A stretch of DNA of 64,000 bases from JBBQYD01 sp942493075 (GTDB lineage: Bacteria; Verrucomicrobiota; Verrucomicrobiia; Limisphaerales; UBA8199). The position numbers were made by a program, and so were the translations under genes. This document shows positions 17,701 through 26,388 of the stretch, piece after piece (position 1 is the stretch's first letter; each line of letters starts with the position of its first letter). A model generated the notes under the pieces. The model saw only the letters and a program-made list of their open reading frames with translations. It was not told where the DNA came from and ran no database searches. Location: positions 5,518,001 to 5,582,000 of the forward strand of contig OW818681.1 of the NCBI GenBank assembly GCA_942493075.1, written 5' to 3'.

Positions 17701-19782
17701 ATCTACGCTTCCGTCAGCATTCCAGCGGACAATCCTGGAGTTCGGTTGCCTGGCCTCGTTATAGCCCCCCCATGATAAGATTTTACCATCCACCTGGGGC
17801 ATCAAGTGGAACCAAGTGCTTGTTGAAGTGGCAAACCCGGTGTCGGTCGCCACGTAATTGACTGTCAAGGAAACCGGAGGACTGGAGACGCAGCTCCACT
17901 GATTACTCACAGTTACGCTGTAATACCCAACGTCACCGGCTGCCAAGCCGGTCAAGGATAGAGAATCACTCGTCCTGCCAGTCATCGGAAGCCCATCCTT
18001 AAACCATTGATAATTCAACGGTGGTGTTCCATTCGCAGCCACCACGAATACGGCGGATTCACCAGCATCTCGGCAAAGGCTCGTCGGAAGTTTCACGAAC
18101 ACGGGATCTACCACGTCCAGATACGCCATGGAACTGGTAATGGCATTTGACGAATTGCTGACGATCACCGAGTAGCGTCCCCGGTCAGCTCCGAGAATGT
18201 TCGTCAGGACGAGCCGGTTCTCTTGAACGCCACTGACATTGCCGCCGTCAACCAGGTTCACACCATCCTTACGCCATTGGTAATGGTTTTCGGCCCCGTC
18301 ATTGTTCGAGGCCCTCACACTGAAGGTGACCGTGGTACCTGCATCGTTTGTTCGACTAATGGGCTGGCTCAGGAAGACCAAAGGTCCAACGAAGGACTCG
18401 CATATCCAACTCGAACCGGAGCTCGCACCTGGACAGTGCCCGCGCGCACGCACGGTTGAATTAGCAGGGAAGTTGACACCTCCAAGTTCCCACCCGCCAA
18501 CAGTACGCGTTCCCCTGCCAACGCCCACCCAGCTGGCACCGTTGTTTGTCGAGACCTCAAAAGTAGTGAACAAGACCTCTGGACTGGTCCCACCTCGGAG
18601 CCAAGTAATCCTTGAACCATTAAAGGAAAGATGCTGAGTTGCCGGTTCCGTGTTGTTCAACCGACCGATATTGGTACAGGGGCGCCCTGCCAAGGTAGAG
18701 AATATTCCTCCGACTACGATTTTTCCGTCTGCTTGTAACGCCAAGGCAGCCACTCCAGGATTCGTTCCGTCCGCCCCCGGATTGAAGGTCATATCCAAGG
18801 CACCATCAGCATTTAACCGCCCAATGGACGTACGCGGATGTCCTCCCAGCGTGTGGAAGTAGCCACCCACGAGAACCCTGCCATCCGTCTGAATAGCTAG
18901 ACATCGAACCGCTCCATCCGCCTCTGCATTAAAAGTTGTATCTACACTACCGTCTGGGTGCAGGCGACCGATACGTTTGTGAGGCTGACCTCCTATTGTG
19001 CTGAACACGCCGCCAATTAATATCTTGCCGTCTTTCTGGATGGCTGTGCAGAAAACCTCCCCATCCACCACAGCCTTGAAGCTCGGATCCAGGTGACCAG
19101 TCGCATCCAGACAGCCAAAATTCGTGCAACTGTCGTTACCTAATGTCGTAAACTTTCCTCCCGCAAAGATTCGCCCGTTTTCCTGGACCAGGACGGATGA
19201 CACCGAGGCTGACCCACTCGCCCACGCGAGAGAGAACTCCTCGTCCGGTGTACCATCTAAATTGAGCCTGGATACACGGTCTTGGGATTTTCGGCTCACA
19301 TCGCGGAAACTTCCGCCAATGAGAATTCTCTCATCTTTCTGTATCGCAATGGAATACACATAGGCATTAGGATTGGGATTGAAACTTTCATCCAAACTGC
19401 CATCACCATTCACCCGACCGACGAACCTATGCTGCTGTCCACCAAGCATCTGAAACAGGCCGCCCGCAATGATTTTCCCGTCCGCTTGCACGGCTATTGA
19501 ATACACCCAACTGTCAGCACCCGTGGTGAAACTCTCGTCCCAAATGCCGTCTGCGTTGAGCCTTAAAATGCAAGTGCCAGGTTGACCGTGAAGAGACGTG
19601 GCATCACCTCCAACCAGAATTTTCCCATCTCCCTGCAAAGCAAGTGATTGCACCCGGCCGGTAGCTTGGGGATTGAAATTGGTATCCAGGGTGGCGTCGG
19701 CGAGGCAGGTTTGGGCCAGGACACAGGCCATGACCAGTGCTACACGCAAGACGATGCATCGAGGGAATGCTAGATTTTTCAT
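14752..19782 (-). CDS. Giant exported delta-60 repeat and Ig-like surface protein
   Basis: 1676 residues from ATG 19782 (MKNLAFPRCIVLRVAL), which begins a signal peptide; the ATG at 19824 adds an unlikely lead. Three blocks of delta-60 repeats (about 20 in all; core 'ALQADGKILVGGxFTTLGGQxRxxIGRLNxDGSLDxxFNP') alternate with two linker modules. Each linker starts NTEPA...GSxITWxRGGxSPE and is followed by two Ig-like domains with YQWxxxGxxL and YSVxVSN cores. The last 80 residues (SLGLSDDGFRFNF to TRYYRVKVQ) are a small beta-domain common at the end of verrucomicrobial exported proteins. It is probably an extracellular or surface adhesin-like protein; delta-60 repeats may form beta-propeller-like turns. 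No catalytic motif is seen. The high repeat identity makes assembly errors possible. Confidence 0.88.
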   Translation of the reverse strand: MKNLAFPRCIVLRVALVMACVLAQTCLADATLDTNFNPQATGRVQSLALQGDGKILVGGDATSLHGQPGTCILRLNADGIWDESFTTGADSWVYSIAVQADGKIIAGGLFQMLGGQQHRFVGRVNGDGSLDESFNPNPNAYVYSIAIQKDERILIGGSFRDVSRKSQDRVSRLNLDGTPDEEFSLAWASGSASVSSVLVQENGRIFAGGKFTTLGNDSCTNFGCLDATGHLDPSFKAVVDGEVFCTAIQKDGKILIGGVFSTIGGQPHKRIGRLHPDGSVDTTFNAEADGAVRCLAIQTDGRVLVGGYFHTLGGHPRTSIGRLNADGALDMTFNPGADGTNPGVAALALQADGKIVVGGIFSTLAGRPCTNIGRLNNTEPATQHLSFNGSRITWLRGGTSPEVLFTTFEVSTNNGASWVGVGRGTRTVGGWELGGVNFPANSTVRARGHCPGASSGSSWICESFVGPLVFLSQPISRTNDAGTTVTFSVRASNNDGAENHYQWRKDGVNLVDGGNVSGVQENRLVLTNILGADRGRYSVIVSNSSNAITSSMAYLDVVDPVFVKLPTSLCRDAGESAVFVVAANGTPPLNYQWFKDGLPMTGRTSDSLSLTGLAAGDVGYYSVTVSNQWSCVSSPPVSLTVNYVATDTGFATSTSTWFHLMPQVDGKILSWGGYNEARQPNSRIVRWNADGSVDEGFCPRASGGSYGLPEVSSLALQEDGKILVGGDFTALCGQPRYNIGRLNPDGTLDVDFNPGSDNKVTSLMVQADGKIIVAGDFEFLGGRPRNYIGRLNSDGSLDMSFNPEVDDSARAVLVQADGKILVEGDFRNIGGKPCENFGRLNPDGSFDSTFTPAVTSFRCMAVQADGKILLGGELPADMIICRLNPDGSLDPGFVREEQWRVNSLAVQADGKIIIGGYFEMAGGQSRSNIARLHPDGKVDGTFNPGADYEVLSMALLADGKLIVGGRFNTLGGSPRRGIGLLSNTEPAQSNLGFNGSTITWMRGGSSPEFVCTSFEGSTNGGAQWIPLGFGTRIPGGWEIGGISLPGNSTVRARGSAVEMGKTYNGTSWFYESFRGPLAVLRQPSSRTNDVGTTASFTVQVSDPAGVTYQWCRNGTNLLDGNNLSGVRTSTLTLRDALKADEAQYYVIVSTPSQTVSSVPALLSVRDPVILTQPSGVVGNLGESVNLAVTAAGTQPFSYQWRKDGVVISGQTNNTLSLSNLKENNAGYYSVSVENLLGGVSSIPVPLTVNGTIPDSGLNLTANRAVYVLMVQRDGGILAAGDFVTIGGQSRNYIGRLEPSGSLDESLSSGANGRVLAMGLQADGSVVVGGEFTTLAGLQRNRIGRFKADGSLDMSFNPAANGRVRALAIQGDGKILVGGDFTTLGGQPRTNIGRLNPDGTIDLGFSPAVYSPFLSYIACLALQGDGKILIGGGFSRFNDQARTGLVRVGPDGSLDPSFNPGIDGAVGDLALQADGKLVVSGAFTTLGGTWCTNIGRLNFEGTADVAFNPRADFWVNCLALQPDGKILVGGDFSTLNGQPRDKIGRLNPDGSLDVRFNPGVTGTVYSLAVQQDGAILVGGEFTAVAGQSRTNIARLNSNGPMLPRIASVAPSLGLSDDGFRFNFTGVAGSFVVIEGSPDLENWSPIQTNFLNTSVSTFRDPAVTNTPTRYYRVKVQQP

Positions 19783-19873
19783 CGGAAGCGCGAGCAGATT
19801 GGCAGCAAGCGCGGGGCATGTCAAGCAAGTTAAACCTCAATAACATCACTAAAATTATCAACTTACGCTCATC

Positions 19874-20617
19874 TCACCGGAGCGCTTCAAACAAACATTG
19901 TAGCTCGGCTTTTGTTTGCGCCGGATCACCCAATGTTTGCCCAACCTCTTCCTTGATCATCGATCGAAATTTCTGCCGGAGCCGATGGATGGCTACTTTC
20001 ACCGCATTCTCACTCAAGCCGAGTAGCTTCGCTGCCTCTGCCTGGGAGTTTCTTTCACTTTCACCAGTCAGCCATGATTTCAGCGCTTCAAACTGCTCTG
20101 TCTTCCCAGCGGCGGCATGCTCTTGCGCCAGCCTGGTCAGCGCACGATCCAATACTGTCAGTGCCCATTTGCGGTCGAATTCCCGATCCGGGCTGCGTGA
20201 CTCAGCGGAAGGCAGCTCTATTCCGGGCGAAGTGTCCGTGCCGGCATCGAGCGATTGCGCGGGCACCCCAGCTCCACGCTTCAATCGGTGCTCACGGTCA
20301 TGCATGTCAGCCAGAAAGTTCTTCACCGCTCCAAGCAGGTAAGAGCGGAACCGACCGCGTCCGGGTTCCAGATGGTCCAGGCTCTGGCGCGAGAGCAGGC
20401 GCGAGAAGAACTCCTGGGTCAGGTCACGCGCTGACTCCGCATCGGCAGCATGGTGCCGAATAAAAACAAACACGGGCTGGTAATAGGCATCACAGAGATC
20501 GCTCAAGGCAGATCTCGCTTCGGGCGAGTCGCCGCGAGCCTGCATGACCTGTGTCCAGCGGGTGGTCACAAAGGTAGAACCCGCCGGACGTGTTGTACTG
20601 GAGGACGAAGTTTCCAA
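19874..20617 (-). CDS. ECF-type RNA polymerase sigma factor
   Basis: 247 residues, beginning at TTG 20617, one base after the kinase stop codon (TAA-C-TTG). No ATG is usable because the conserved FVTTRWTQVMQARG and region 2 (LCDAYYQPVFVFIRHHA...DLTQEFFSRLL) lie near the N-terminus. The next blocks are FRSYLLGAVKNFLADMHDRE (region 2.4) and a region 4 helix-turn-helix near the C-terminus (SQAEAAKLLGLSENAVKVAIHRLRQKFRSMI). It belongs to the planctomycete/verrucomicrobial ECF group that begins TTRWxxV. No anti-sigma factor gene is adjacent; instead the kinase is directly upstream and translationally coupled, which suggests control by phosphorylation (inference). Confidence 0.9.
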   Translation of the reverse strand: METSSSSTTRPAGSTFVTTRWTQVMQARGDSPEARSALSDLCDAYYQPVFVFIRHHAADAESARDLTQEFFSRLLSRQSLDHLEPGRGRFRSYLLGAVKNFLADMHDREHRLKRGAGVPAQSLDAGTDTSPGIELPSAESRSPDREFDRKWALTVLDRALTRLAQEHAAAGKTEQFEALKSWLTGESERNSQAEAAKLLGLSENAVKVAIHRLRQKFRSMIKEEVGQTLGDPAQTKAELQCLFEALR

Positions 20618-20618
20618 G

Positions 20619-23447
20619 TTATTTGCGCGCGATTCGTTTTTCTGAGCTCTCGATCGCCGAGCGAAGGTCCGGATGATCCAGGCAGTTCAGTGCCTGGTCT
20701 CGTATCCTCTCGGCCTCAGCACGGCGACCGGTCGCGACGAGGATTTCGATAAGCCTGGATGTTTCCTGAACGAACTTTGGATCGTAGTGCTTGGGTTGTG
20801 GTGGCCGAGGAAGGCCAGTGGCGGGCGAGACCTGGAATGACTTGCGCTGGATCTCCTCATTGCTTGCCTCCCATTTTTTGCCCGTTTCCCAGGACCGTTT
20901 GATTGAGTCAAACCGTGTCTGGCCATTGGTAAGGTAGCGGCCGCAGATGGCATAGTCCTGCTTCTGAACGAGCAACGACTCGGCGAGTTGATAGCACTGC
21001 TTCGCAAGTGCTGGCTGACGGTTATCCAAGTGTTTAAACAACTCCAAGGTGGAATCCTGATCCCCCCATTGATCATTAATGGCACGCACATCTTGAAAGA
21101 GTCCGAAACCGCCGCGACCGGCCATCAATTCCCGGGCGTCCGCGTCCCGCACCTCCATCATAGCAGTCTTTGCTTTGGGATAGCGTCGTGCCAACTCCGT
21201 CCATTGGGCCAGAGCGAAGGAGATGCGCACCCCGAGAAGGTTCGGATCATGCTCCAAGGCATGATTGTGATACCAGAGGTGACGCTGAAGAGCCTCCTCA
21301 TAGGCACCCCTCTCAAGCAGGCCCTTTGCCTCCTCAAGCACGACACGGGGATCCGGCTTTTCTCCTGGCGCCAGCGTCGGGGACCGGCGTTCCACGGAAG
21401 CAGAGTTGGCGCTGGCCGAACCTTTTGAACCTGGCTGGCTACCGCTTGTTGAAGCGGTCTTAGTCTGTTTGACCCGGATCTGAGCGTCTTCAATTGCTGA
21501 CTTCAAACGCTGGTCATCTACCACTTTCAGTGCTTTATCGCGAATAACCGCGGCCTTGGAATGACCGTCAGTCCCAACCAGGATTTCGATGAGCTGGCAC
21601 ACCTGGCCCACAAAAGAGCTCTGAGCTGATTTAGCCATCTGGGTTGACAAGGTACCAGTAAGAGCGGGCCGCGAAGATAAGGCATTGGCAACGAATGCTG
21701 CCCCGCTTTGATTCGTCCCCAGAACCGGAGCACCAGTCTGGTACCTGCGATGAATCGACATCTGCAAATTGAACCCGTGCTCGATCATCGCGTAGCGTTC
21801 CTCTGGATCGCCAATGCAACTCAGGCAATACTCGTAATCGCCACGCGCAATCAGCACGCTCTGCGCATAGAAGTAACATTGACGCGCCAAGGGCGGGTCT
21901 GTTTCGCGGATCTTTTCAAACAGCTTGTAGGTCGCCTCATCGTCCTGAAACTGGGAGTTGATGAGACTTACTTTCTGAAACAGTTCGCTGTGACCGCGGC
22001 CTTCGGAAAACTCCCACACCCCGGCATCACGAATGGCAAACAGCGCTTGCTTCGCTTTCGGATAACGACGGCCCAATTCAACCCAGTCGAACAGTATCGA
22101 TGCGAAAGTTGCTGTGCCGTCCACCTCCCGCACATTCGCTTCATGCCACAGATAGCGCTGTAATGCGGCTTCATAGCTCCCTTCCCTGGTTAATTCGCGC
22201 GCAGTTTGGGCGATCTTAAAATAGTCCACTTGCTCCCCGGAGTTGGTCTCAGGAGACCATATGCTGGCCATCTTTACGGGCGGAGTATTGCTCTGCACTG
22301 CTACGACCTGAGCTAGCTTTGCCTCGGTTTTCTCCTGTGGGCCAAAACTTTTTTCTCGTGGGCCCAATCTCCAGATTCCGAACGCGAGCAAGCCGAGCGC
22401 AGCGACCGCAAATACGACCGCAAAGTTTTTCCAGAACCTGTCAGGGGAACAGGAAGCCGTCGCGGGCTTCTCCGCAGGGTCCCTGGGAGGGATGGCCGCT
22501 CCGGGCGTCGCCACGATCGTATCCACCGCAGTCTTTACCTGGCTGACATGTTGATACCGGCGGGTGGGTTCTTTCTCCAGCGCATGCAGGACCACTTCGT
22601 CCAAACGCACATCCACCTGGGCTTTCTCAGAAGGCGGCTGGAACTTGCCGATCGGTAACTCCCCGGTGAGCATTTCATAAAACACCACGCCGAGCGAATA
22701 GATGTCCGCACGCTCATCCACCTCGCCCGTTCGCTCAAGCTGTTCCGGCGCCATGTAGTGGGGTGTTCCCAAAGCTGCGCCGCTTCCGGTGAGCGTTTGC
22801 TCGGAACGCGCTTCCGTCAGCAGTTTGGCAATGCCGAAATCGGCGATCTTAATCCGCCCCTTTGAATCCAGCAGTATGTTTTCGGGCTTAATGTCGCGAT
22901 GCAGAATTCCCTCACGATGGGCAAACTCCAGGGCCTCGCAAATCTTTGGCACGATCGAAAGTGCCTGGGCCGGGGTAAACCGGCCGAGCCGGAGAGCCTG
23001 CCGCAGGTTCACTCCATCGACGTATTCCATCAGCAAGTAGAAGAAATCCCCTGCCTGGCCAAAATCATAAACCGCCACAATGTTCGGATGATTCAGCCGG
23101 GCCAGCAACCGCCCTTCACGCGCGAACCGCTCCGCAAAGGTCGGATTCGCCGCCATGGCCTGGGGAAGGATCTTGAGTGCCACATGGCGATCCAGCTTCG
23201 GCTGGCGGGCTTTGTATACAAATCCCATGCCGCCCCGGCCGATTAATGGGCCAATCTCCAGGTGTGGAAACGCGGCAGCCAGGCTCGCCGGATCGGGGGC
23301 TTCACCTTTCGAAGCAGCTTCCGGCCCGGCTTCAGTTGGAGCGCAAAGCTCCTGCATGAGGCATTTGGGACATAGCCCCTGAGGCGCTTCGGCGGCAACA
23401 GGTTCGCCGCACTTCGGGCAGGTCGTGTTTTGAGGCATCGTGCTCAT
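20619..23447 (-). CDS. Membrane Ser/Thr protein kinase with zinc ribbon and duplicated C-terminal domain
   Basis: 942 residues from ATG 23447, preceded by AGGAAAGG at a good spacing. An N-terminal zinc ribbon has Cys10/Cys13 and Cys26/Cys29. The kinase domain spans about 64-320: glycine loop IGRGGMGFVYKA, Lys92 in VALK, HRDIKPEN (183-190), DFG (203-205) and APEQL. A transmembrane helix lies at about 341-359. The exterior part carries two copies of a roughly 200-residue helical domain (EGSYEAALQRYLWHEA and RGAYEEALQRHLWYHN mark the starts), a TPR/SNAP-like array. It should phosphorylate cytoplasmic targets in response to something bound outside. Coupling to the ECF sigma gene one base downstream points to that sigma factor as a target (inference). 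Confidence 0.93.
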   Translation of the reverse strand: MSTMPQNTTCPKCGEPVAAEAPQGLCPKCLMQELCAPTEAGPEAASKGEAPDPASLAAAFPHLEIGPLIGRGGMGFVYKARQPKLDRHVALKILPQAMAANPTFAERFAREGRLLARLNHPNIVAVYDFGQAGDFFYLLMEYVDGVNLRQALRLGRFTPAQALSIVPKICEALEFAHREGILHRDIKPENILLDSKGRIKIADFGIAKLLTEARSEQTLTGSGAALGTPHYMAPEQLERTGEVDERADIYSLGVVFYEMLTGELPIGKFQPPSEKAQVDVRLDEVVLHALEKEPTRRYQHVSQVKTAVDTIVATPGAAIPPRDPAEKPATASCSPDRFWKNFAVVFAVAALGLLAFGIWRLGPREKSFGPQEKTEAKLAQVVAVQSNTPPVKMASIWSPETNSGEQVDYFKIAQTARELTREGSYEAALQRYLWHEANVREVDGTATFASILFDWVELGRRYPKAKQALFAIRDAGVWEFSEGRGHSELFQKVSLINSQFQDDEATYKLFEKIRETDPPLARQCYFYAQSVLIARGDYEYCLSCIGDPEERYAMIEHGFNLQMSIHRRYQTGAPVLGTNQSGAAFVANALSSRPALTGTLSTQMAKSAQSSFVGQVCQLIEILVGTDGHSKAAVIRDKALKVVDDQRLKSAIEDAQIRVKQTKTASTSGSQPGSKGSASANSASVERRSPTLAPGEKPDPRVVLEEAKGLLERGAYEEALQRHLWYHNHALEHDPNLLGVRISFALAQWTELARRYPKAKTAMMEVRDADARELMAGRGGFGLFQDVRAINDQWGDQDSTLELFKHLDNRQPALAKQCYQLAESLLVQKQDYAICGRYLTNGQTRFDSIKRSWETGKKWEASNEEIQRKSFQVSPATGLPRPPQPKHYDPKFVQETSRLIEILVATGRRAEAERIRDQALNCLDHPDLRSAIESSEKRIARK

Positions 23448-23547
23448 GCCCTTTCCTAAGGCATTGGCTGCCAAACGTTACATAAGGAATAAAAGGGCTC
23501 AAAGCAGAAACCTATTCTGTATTGACATTTTTGATGGTGGCGTCAAT

Positions 23548-25005
23548 GTGGGCATCGTGCCCTACGCCTTCTCCAACGCCTACGTTGAATGGCGCGACCG
23601 CTCGCGGTCAGCCCCGTGGTTGCACGATGATGCCGAGCACCCTCCCGAGACGCTCGTCCAAAGCATTTGGCAGCACCAACGGCTCGTGCGCGAGCGCCTG
23701 GTCACGACGGATGGCGCCCCTGTGCAGGTTCTGCATCCAGGCTTCCGGAGTCTCGAAGGTGGGCCCGACTTCCGTTCCGCTGTGATTCGCGTCGGCACCG
23801 GACCTAGCCGCTGCGGCGATGTGGAGGTGGACCTCCGCCCTGGGGGCTGGCGTGCGCACCAACATCATATCAATCCGGCGTTCTCCAATGTGATCCTGCA
23901 TGTTGTCTGGGATGGTGCAGGCGCCGGGGCCGCTGATTTGATGCCTCGATTGGTGCTCAAGCCGGCACTCGACGCATCCTTGGGCGAACTGCATCGATGG
24001 CTGGGCGATTCTGCGCCGCCCATGCCTGAGGCACTGTTAGGCAGGTGCTGTCCGCCGCTGAGAAAACTCAATGAGGACCAGGTGCGCGGTTTGCTGGAGC
24101 AGGCATCCATTGTTCGACTGCGCGCCAAGGCCTCAGTATTCCAGGCACGTGGGCGTCAGGCAGGTTGGGAACAGGCCCTATGGGAAGGACTGTTCCGTGC
24201 ACTCGGATATAAAAACAACGTCTGGCCGATGCAACGTCTGGCGGAGCTGCGTCCGCGCTGGGGAGATGCCCGGGAGCCCATTGTGATGCAGGCGCGGCTG
24301 TTGGGGATTGCCGGACTGCTTCCTCTGGAACTCACAAGGTCCGAGCCCGCCACGGATGCCTACTTGCGTGCACTTTGGGATCATTGGTGGCGGGAGCGGG
24401 AAGCATTTGAAGATTGCGTTCTGCCTGGAACGGCCTGGCACATGCACGGATTGCGCCCCATGAATCATCCCCAACGCCGTCTGGCCCTTGCTTCGCGCTG
24501 GCTGCTGGACGATGGCTTCGTTTCGCGCCTTGAGCATTGGGGATCGATTTCTCATGCGGCCGGGGACCTCATTCATTCGCTGCTCGAAGCGTTGCAACCT
24601 GAAAGTGATCCGTTTTGGTCCTGGCATTACACCTTTCGGTCTGTGCGTAGTGCTTCAGAACAGCCGTTGCTCGGCAGTGCGCGAGTCGCAGATCTCGCGA
24701 TGAACGTGGTGTTGCCGTGGCTTTGGGCTCGCGCGAGTGAAGGACGACAGAACAGTCTGGGCCCGCTTTTGGAAAAGCTCTATCTCACCTGCCCTGCCGC
24801 GCAGGATAACGCCGTGCTGCGTCTCGCGCGTCAGCGACTCCTTGGAACAACCCGCATTGCCTGGCTCAAAACCGCCGCCACTCAGCAGGGTCTGATGCAG
24901 ATCGTGCGCGACTTCTGCGAACATTCCAACAGCCTCTGCGAAGGCTGCAAGATGCCGGAAATGCTGGGGAATCTATCGCCTGAGCTCTCTTCAGAGTCCC
25001 AGTGA
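23548..25005 (+). CDS. DUF2851 family protein
   Basis: About 485 residues from GTG 23548, preceded by GGTGG seven bases upstream. The open frame extends back to 23440, but that overlaps the divergent kinase start; GTG 23557 is another option. Recognisable parts are VEWRDRSRSAPW near the start, QSIWQHQRL, HPGFRSLEGGPDFRSAVIRVG, DVEVDLRPGGWRAHQHH and a C-terminal segment with GCKMPEMLG. These are conserved in DUF2851 proteins, which are found mainly in Bacteroidota and Verrucomicrobiota and have no assigned function. The D-F-x-x-A and D-V-E-V-D motifs are reminiscent of a nuclease-like core, but this is only suggestive. It is divergent from the kinase gene, so the two start codons lie only about 100 bp apart. 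Confidence 0.82.
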   Translation: MGIVPYAFSNAYVEWRDRSRSAPWLHDDAEHPPETLVQSIWQHQRLVRERLVTTDGAPVQVLHPGFRSLEGGPDFRSAVIRVGTGPSRCGDVEVDLRPGGWRAHQHHINPAFSNVILHVVWDGAGAGAADLMPRLVLKPALDASLGELHRWLGDSAPPMPEALLGRCCPPLRKLNEDQVRGLLEQASIVRLRAKASVFQARGRQAGWEQALWEGLFRALGYKNNVWPMQRLAELRPRWGDAREPIVMQARLLGIAGLLPLELTRSEPATDAYLRALWDHWWREREAFEDCVLPGTAWHMHGLRPMNHPQRRLALASRWLLDDGFVSRLEHWGSISHAAGDLIHSLLEALQPESDPFWSWHYTFRSVRSASEQPLLGSARVADLAMNVVLPWLWARASEGRQNSLGPLLEKLYLTCPAAQDNAVLRLARQRLLGTTRIAWLKTAATQQGLMQIVRDFCEHSNSLCEGCKMPEMLGNLSPELSSESQ

Positions 25006-25016
25006 TAGTCAGATTT

Positions 25017-25040
25017 CGGCAGCCTGCGGCGAGGCTGCCG
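25017..25040. repeat. REP-like hairpin, CGGCAGCC stem
   Basis: Arms CGGCAGCC (25017-25024) and GGCTGCCG (25033-25040) enclose loop tgcggcga, one base different from the loop at 11762-11769. It sits 12 bp after the DUF2851 stop and has no T-run, so it is not a canonical terminator. Confidence 0.6.
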
Positions 25041-25091
25041 AGATCGTAAACAGTAATGAGTCACGCGGAGGGGCGGAAAAAGCCATGTAAT

Positions 25092-25314
25092 CACGCAAAG
25101 ACGCCACGACGCCAAGATTTATGAAAAGAAGACGGCATTCTCACAAAAAGCGAACAACGGCAGGAGTGAGCGACCATCTCCTGCTGATCTCCTTCCGTTT
25201 CTTTCCTGTTCAATTCGGAATCAGGCGGCCGCACCAAAAGGCCCATCGTGTCTTGTTCTTTTCGACCGGTCTTCCTGGCTTCTCCATTTCTTTGCGTCGT
25301 GGCGTCTTTGCGTG
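25092..25314. repeat. Inverted pair of 'cacgcaaagacgcc' repeats
   Basis: A 21-bp sequence at 25092-25112 reappears exactly inverted at 25294-25314, with about 180 bp between. The unit (cacgcaaagacgccacga) is of the kind seen again near 11900 and 58420-58600. The surrounding 25006-25378 has no supported gene; the open frames on both strands end in the same RRGVFA peptide because they read the inverted arms. Confidence 0.8.
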
Positions 25315-25378
25315 ACATTATTCCGCTTTCAATTTTTCACAACTTGGGCGAGGCTGCCCTCCCCAAAGATGATCATCG

Positions 25379-25672
25379 TCATGGTTTCTTGAGATGCCAC
25401 CCAAGAAAGATCAAACCGGCAAGCAGCAGCACGAATAAGACACCGATACATGCGGTCCCCTCGCTCGTCAGACAGACCTGTTGCCCTCGCTCGTGGCAGG
25501 TGCCCCGCCGTTTCCGCTTCCGCTTTGGGACATCGCTCAGCAGAGGGGCGCATTTCCACTTACCGAAAGAAATAACCGGCACGACCAAGCGGCCAACGTA
25601 GTATCCGCCCAGGTGGAACACCGCCTCAAAAATTGGCTCCAGAACCAACTCAGCTAAGAAACCTGAAGGCAT
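25379..25672 (-). CDS. Small integral membrane protein
   Basis: 97 residues from ATG 25672 (MPSGFLAELVLEP); the frame is open to 25747, but the added residues are charged and untypical. Two hydrophobic parts are visible: FEAVFHLGGYYVGRLVVPVIS and a strong C-terminal helix CIGVLFVLLLAGLIFLGW, separated by a basic loop KRKRKRR. The pattern 'LxExxxxxxxxxxGYYxGxxVxPVxSFGK' is reminiscent of small membrane proteins of unknown role in several phyla. No partner is obvious. Confidence 0.6.
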   Translation of the reverse strand: MPSGFLAELVLEPIFEAVFHLGGYYVGRLVVPVISFGKWKCAPLLSDVPKRKRKRRGTCHERGQQVCLTSEGTACIGVLFVLLLAGLIFLGWHLKKP

Positions 25673-25858
25673 AGGCAAGTTTAGCCAATTATTTCTTCTT
25701 TGCGCAATCCGGCCGTTCTGATCACCGCGCGCCGCCCTCTCCATCACATTCCGGCTCGTCCTATGGTCTCATTTGTCCATCCGCATATCCACTGCCACCA
25801 AACCGTATTTCGTTTCCTGGTCCTGCTTTGTATGCTCGCGCTTGGTTAGACGCCGGGC

Positions 25859-26290
25859 TCATCTGTTTAGTTTTCCAACTAGAATCAAGCCCGTCTGGCG
25901 ATCATCACAATAAAACTGCAGTACGACGCCAATGTCATTTATCGAATAGACCCCAAAGAGAACGCCGTTCGTTTGCAGCGTTGCTGGTTGTGAGGGACCG
26001 CCAAATGCCTGCGCCAAGTAGCCTGTAACCGCGGAGAACCGGTTGGTCGGAGCGGTAATATGAAGTTGCTCGCGGTCACCCAGATACTCAGCACCCGTAA
26101 TTACCTCTACCGTCCAGTGGCTTTGAAGCTCCGGCAACTCGTTCGTCACCTTTCTCTGGCCCCCGTGCGCAGCCACGCTCGCTAGAATAAACCGTCCGAG
26201 ATCGCCGCTCTGGGAAGCTGTCACTTTTCGCGGCGAAGGCGAGCATCCCAGAACTACGAACAGCAGGAGGGTTATAGCGGCAGGTCTCAT
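25859..26290 (-). CDS. Hypothetical lipoprotein
   Basis: 143 residues with a lipoprotein signal: MRPAAITLLLFVVLGCSPSP, lipobox VLGC. The mature part is a mixed alpha/beta sequence with LPELQSHWTVEVITG, REQLHITAPTNRF and GVVLQFYCDDRQTG. No known family is recognised. It is the last of a run of small minus-strand genes (25859-27224) with gaps of about 100 bp or less, so an operon is possible. Confidence 0.65.
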   Translation of the reverse strand: MRPAAITLLLFVVLGCSPSPRKVTASQSGDLGRFILASVAAHGGQRKVTNELPELQSHWTVEVITGAEYLGDREQLHITAPTNRFSAVTGYLAQAFGGPSQPATLQTNGVLFGVYSINDIGVVLQFYCDDRQTGLILVGKLNR

Positions 26291-26388
26291 CTAACGCACA
26301 GTGCAGCCACGCCGGGCCAGTGATGTCCGAACGCAAGCCTGACGCTCGACCGGCGTTGGCTGACGCGCCTGGTTACCTATTTTCATCG

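Noticed and set aside
25091..25318. Opposed open frames ending in RRGVFA
   Set aside because: Both ends are the translation of an inverted 21-bp repeat, a known kind of annotation artefact.
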